64,000 bases of DNA, from the NCBI RefSeq assembly GCF_001659605.2, contig NW_025215482.1, positions 946,135 to 1,010,134 of the forward strand. The letters are read 5' to 3'. The position numbers and the translations under genes were made by a program. Shown one piece after another: positions 60,401 to 64,000 of the stretch. Position 1 is the stretch's first letter; the number at the start of each line of letters is the position of its first letter. The notes under the pieces were generated by a model. That model saw only the letters and a list, made by a program, of their open reading frames with translations. It did no database searches and had not been told where the DNA came from. The DNA is from Manihot esculenta. Taxonomy: Eukaryota > Streptophyta > Magnoliopsida > Malpighiales > Euphorbiaceae.

Positions 60401-63400
60401 AATCGGGCACCGGATGTAACATGGGTGATAGACTTGGCAGTTTTTGGGATGGAAGCTATTAGGCCGAAATCGGGCACCGGATGTAACATGGGTGATAGAC
60501 TTGGCAGTTTTTGGGATGGAAGCTATTAGGCCGAAATCGGGCACCGGATGTAACATGGGTGATAGACTTGGCAGTTTTTGGGATGGAAGCTATTAGGCCG
60601 AAATCGGGCACCGGATGTAACATGGGTGATAGACTTGGCAGTGTTTGGGATGGAAGCTATTAGGCCGAAATCGGGCACCGGATGTAACATGGGTGATAGA
60701 CTTGGCAGTTTTTGGGATGGAAGCTATTAGGCCGAAATCGGGCACCGGATGTAACATGGGTGATAGACTTGGCAGTGTTTGGGATGGAAGCTATTAGGCC
60801 GAAATCGGGCACCGGATGTAACATGGGTGATAGACTTGGCAGTTTTTGGGATGGAAGCTATTAGGCCGAAATCGGGCACCGGATGTAACATGGGTGATAG
60901 ACTTGGCAGTTTTTGGGATGGAAGCTATTAGGCCGAAATCGGGCACCGGATGTAACATGGGTGATAGACTTGGCAGTTTTTGGGATGGAAGCTATTAGGC
61001 CGAAATCGGGCACCGGATGTAACATGGGTGATAGACTTGGCAGTTTTTGGGATGGAAGCTATTAGGCCGAAATCGGGCACCGGATGTAACATGGGTGATA
61101 GACTTGGCAGTTTTTGGGATGGAAGCTATTAGGCCGAAATCGGGCACCGGATGTAACATGGGTGATAGACTTGGCAGTTTTTGGGATGGAAGCTATTAGG
61201 CCGAAATCGGGCACCGGATGTAACATGGGTGATAGACTTGGCAGTTTTTGGGATGGAAGCTATTAGGCCGAAATCGGGCACCGGATGTAACATGGGTGAT
61301 AGACTTGGCAGTTTTTGGGATGGAAGCTATTAGGCCGAAATCGGGCACCGGATGTAACATGGGTGATAGACTTGGCAGTTTTTGGGATGGAAGCTATTAG
61401 GCCGAAATCGGGCACCGGATGTAACATGGGTGATAGACTTGGCAGTTTTTGGGATGGAAGCTATTAGGCCGAAATCGGGCACCGGATGTAACATGGGTGA
61501 TAGACTTGGCAGTTTTTGGGATGGAAGCTATTAGGCCGAAATCGGGCACCGGATGTAACATGGGTGATAGACTTGGCAGTTTTTGGGATGGAAGCTATTA
61601 GGCCGAAATCGGGCACCGGATGTAACATGGGTGATAGACTTGGCAGTTTTTGGGATGGAAGCTATTAGGCCGAAATCGGGCACCGGATGTAACATGGGTG
61701 ATAGACTTGGCAGTTTTTGGGATGGAAGCTATTAGGCCGAAATCGGGCACCGGATGTAACATGGGTGATAGACTTGGCAGTTTTTGGGATGGAAGCTATT
61801 AGGCCGAAATCGGGCACCGGATGTAACATGGGTGATAGACTTGGCAGTTTTTGGGATGGAAGCTATTAGGCCGAAATCGGGCACCGGATGTAACATGGGT
61901 GATAGACTTGGCAGTTTTTGGGATGGAAGCTATTAGGCCGAAATCGGGCACCGGATGTAACATGGGTGATAGACTTGGCAGTTTTTGGGATGGAAGCTAT
62001 TAGGCCGAAATCGGGCACCGGATGTAACATGGGTGATAGACTTGGCAGTTTTTGGGATGGAAGCTATTAGGCCGAAATCGGGCACCGGATGTAACATGGG
62101 TGATAGACTTGGCAGTTTTTGGGATGGAAGCTATTAGGCCGAAATCGGGCACCGGATGTAACATGGGTGATAGACTTGGCAGTTTTTGGGATGGAAGCTA
62201 TTAGGCCGAAATCGGGCACCGGATGTAACATGGGTGATAGACTTGGCAGTTTTTGGGATGGAAGCTATTAGGCCGAAATCGGGCACCGGATGTAACATGG
62301 GTGATAGACTTGGCAGTGTTTGGGATGGAAGCTATTAGGCGAAATCGGGCACCGGATGTAACATGGGTGATAGACTTGGCAGTGTTTGGGATGGAAGCTA
62401 TTAGGCCGAAATCGGGCACCGGATGTAACATGGGTGATAGACTTGGCAGTGTTTGGGATGGAAGCTATTAGGCCGAAATCGGGCACCGGATGTAACATGG
62501 GTGATAGACTTGGCAGTGTTTTGGGATGGAAGCTATTAGGCCGAAATCGGGCACCGGATGTAACATGGGTGATAGACTTGGCAGTTTTTGGGATGGAAGC
62601 TATTAGGCCGAAATCGGGCACCGGATGTAACATGGGTGATAGACTTGGCAGTTTTTGGGATGGAAGCTATTAGGCCGAAATCGGGCACCGGATGTAACAT
62701 GGGTGATAGACTTGGCAGTTTTGGGATGGAAGCTATTAGGCCGAAATCGGGCACCGGATGTAACATGGGTGATAGACTTGGCAGTTTTTGGGATGGAAGC
62801 TATTAGGCCGAAATCGGGCACCGGATGTAACATGGGTGATAGACTTGGCAGTTTTTGGGATGGAAGCTATTAGGCCGAAATCGGGCACCGGATGTAACAT
62901 GGGTGATAGACTTGGCAGTTTTTGGGATGGAAGCTATTAGGCCGAAATCGGGCACCGGATGTAACATGGGTGATAGACTTGGCAGTTTTTGGGATGGAAG
63001 CTATTAGGCCGAAATCGGGCACCGGATGTAACATGGGTGATAGACTTGGCAGTTTTTGGGATGGAAGCTATTAGGCCGAAATCGGGCACCGGATGTAACA
63101 TGGGTGATAGACTTGGCAGTTTTTGGGATGGAAGCTATTAGGCCGAAATCGGGCACCGGATGTAACATGGGTGATAGACTTGGCAGTGTTTGGGATGGAA
63201 GCTATTAGGCCGAAATCGGGCACCGGATGTAACATGGGTGATAGACTTGGCAGTGTTTGGGATGGAAGCTATTAGGCGAAATCGGGCACCGGATGTAACA
63301 TGGGTGATAGACTTGGCAGTTTTTGGGATGGAAGCTATTAGGCCGAAATCGGGCACCGGATGTAACATGGGTGATAGACTTGGCAGTTTTTGGGATGGAA

Positions 63401-64000
63401 GCTATTAGGCCGAAATCGGGCACCGGATGTAACATGGGTGATAGACTTGGCAGTTTTTGGGATGGAAGCTATTAGGCCGAAATCGGGCACCGGATGTAAC
63501 ATGGGTGATAGACTTGGCAGTTTTTGGGATGGAAGCTATTAGGCCGAAATCGGGCACCGGATGTAACATGGGTGATAGACTTGGAAGTTTTTGGGATGGA
63601 AGCTATTAGGCCGAAATCGGGCACCGGATGTAACATGGGTGATAGACTTGGCAGTTTTTGGGATGGAAGCTATTAGGCCGAAATCGGGCACCGGATGTAA
63701 CATGGGTGATAGACTTGGCAGTTTTTGGGATGGAAGCTATTAGGCCGAAATCGGGCACCGGATGTAACATGGGTGATAGACTTGGCAGTTTTTGGGATGG
63801 AAGCTATTAGGCCGAAATCGGGCACCGGATGTAACATGGGTGATAGACTTGGCAGTTTTTGGGATGGAAGCTATTAGGCCGAAATCGGGCACCGGATGTA
63901 ACATGGGTGATAGACTTGGCAGTTTTTGGGATGGAAGCTATTAGGCCGAAATCGGGCACCGGATGTAACATGGGTGATAGACTTGGCAGTGTTTGGGATG
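57404..64000 (-). repeat. 67-bp satellite array, reverse orientation, to window end
   Basis: The first 260 bp (57404-57660) are indel-rich (ATATAACATGG, GACTTCAGTTTAGGCCGATAATCGG, GTGTAGAACATAAGAACAG), as expected at a contig edge. The array then becomes uniform, with occasional 66-bp and 68-bp monomers and GTGTTTGGG alleles. About 60850-62280 is almost invariant. The array runs off the window at 64000. No gene is seen. Confidence 0.96.

Noticed and set aside
43722..63435. Similar open frames in the right satellite
   Set aside because: They are the same repeat in reverse complement, by-products of monomer phase.

Overview
This is repeat-only plant DNA from a subtelomeric or heterochromatic region. 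It holds no host gene, tRNA or rRNA that I can support. Three things point to a flowering plant: an array of the plant telomere heptamer TTTAGGG with TTCAGGG variants, Ty3/gypsy chromovirus retrotransposons with an initiator-tRNA-Met primer binding site, and long satellite arrays. I cannot assign the species from sequence alone. Four runs of exactly 1000 N (350-1349, 17831-18830, 34820-35819, 56404-57403) are placeholder scaffold gaps, so the window is five contig pieces whose order and orientation are inferred.

Layout. Positions 1-26690 are a tandem satellite with a 67-bp monomer, all in one orientation. Positions 26688-30462 hold a large inverted duplication of the 3' part of a chromovirus: integrase and chromodomain, polypurine tract and part of the LTR, first on + and then on -, around a 113-bp spacer. 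The minus copy continues as a nearly full gag-pol (29290-33829) that keeps one reading frame but carries six in-frame stops. It is cut inside gag at 33830, where 141 in-register telomeric heptamers begin (33831-34819) and run to the contig end. After the gap, 35820-43205 is a second related retrotransposon on the minus strand. It has two nearly identical 2.4-kb LTRs, PBS and PPT, but only a 2.6-kb interior with a shortened gag and decayed pol, so it looks like a recently mobilised non-autonomous element. From 43206 to 64000 the same 67-bp satellite returns in the opposite orientation.

Reading. The window is mirror-like about the gap at 34820-35819: satellite pointing in, retroelement, telomere repeat, gap, retroelement, satellite pointing in. 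The telomeric strand polarity is that of a chromosome end facing right. The simplest reading is that the contig at 18831-34819 ends in a real or former telomere seeded onto a broken retrotransposon, and that scaffolding, or a true end-to-end fusion, joined it to a second subtelomeric contig. The fold-back duplication beside a healed-looking end resembles a breakage-fusion-bridge scar, although the satellite is not itself mirrored at the fold-back, so a simple single-cycle model does not fit fully.

Other signals of interest are an in-frame TAG at the gag/pol boundary shared by the two diverged elements, a possible leader intron in the second element that would splice out most of the LTR leader plus the PBS, a conserved stem-loop just upstream of the PPT, 4-mer higher-order structure in the satellite, and a variant-monomer block that recurs 7.2 kb away.
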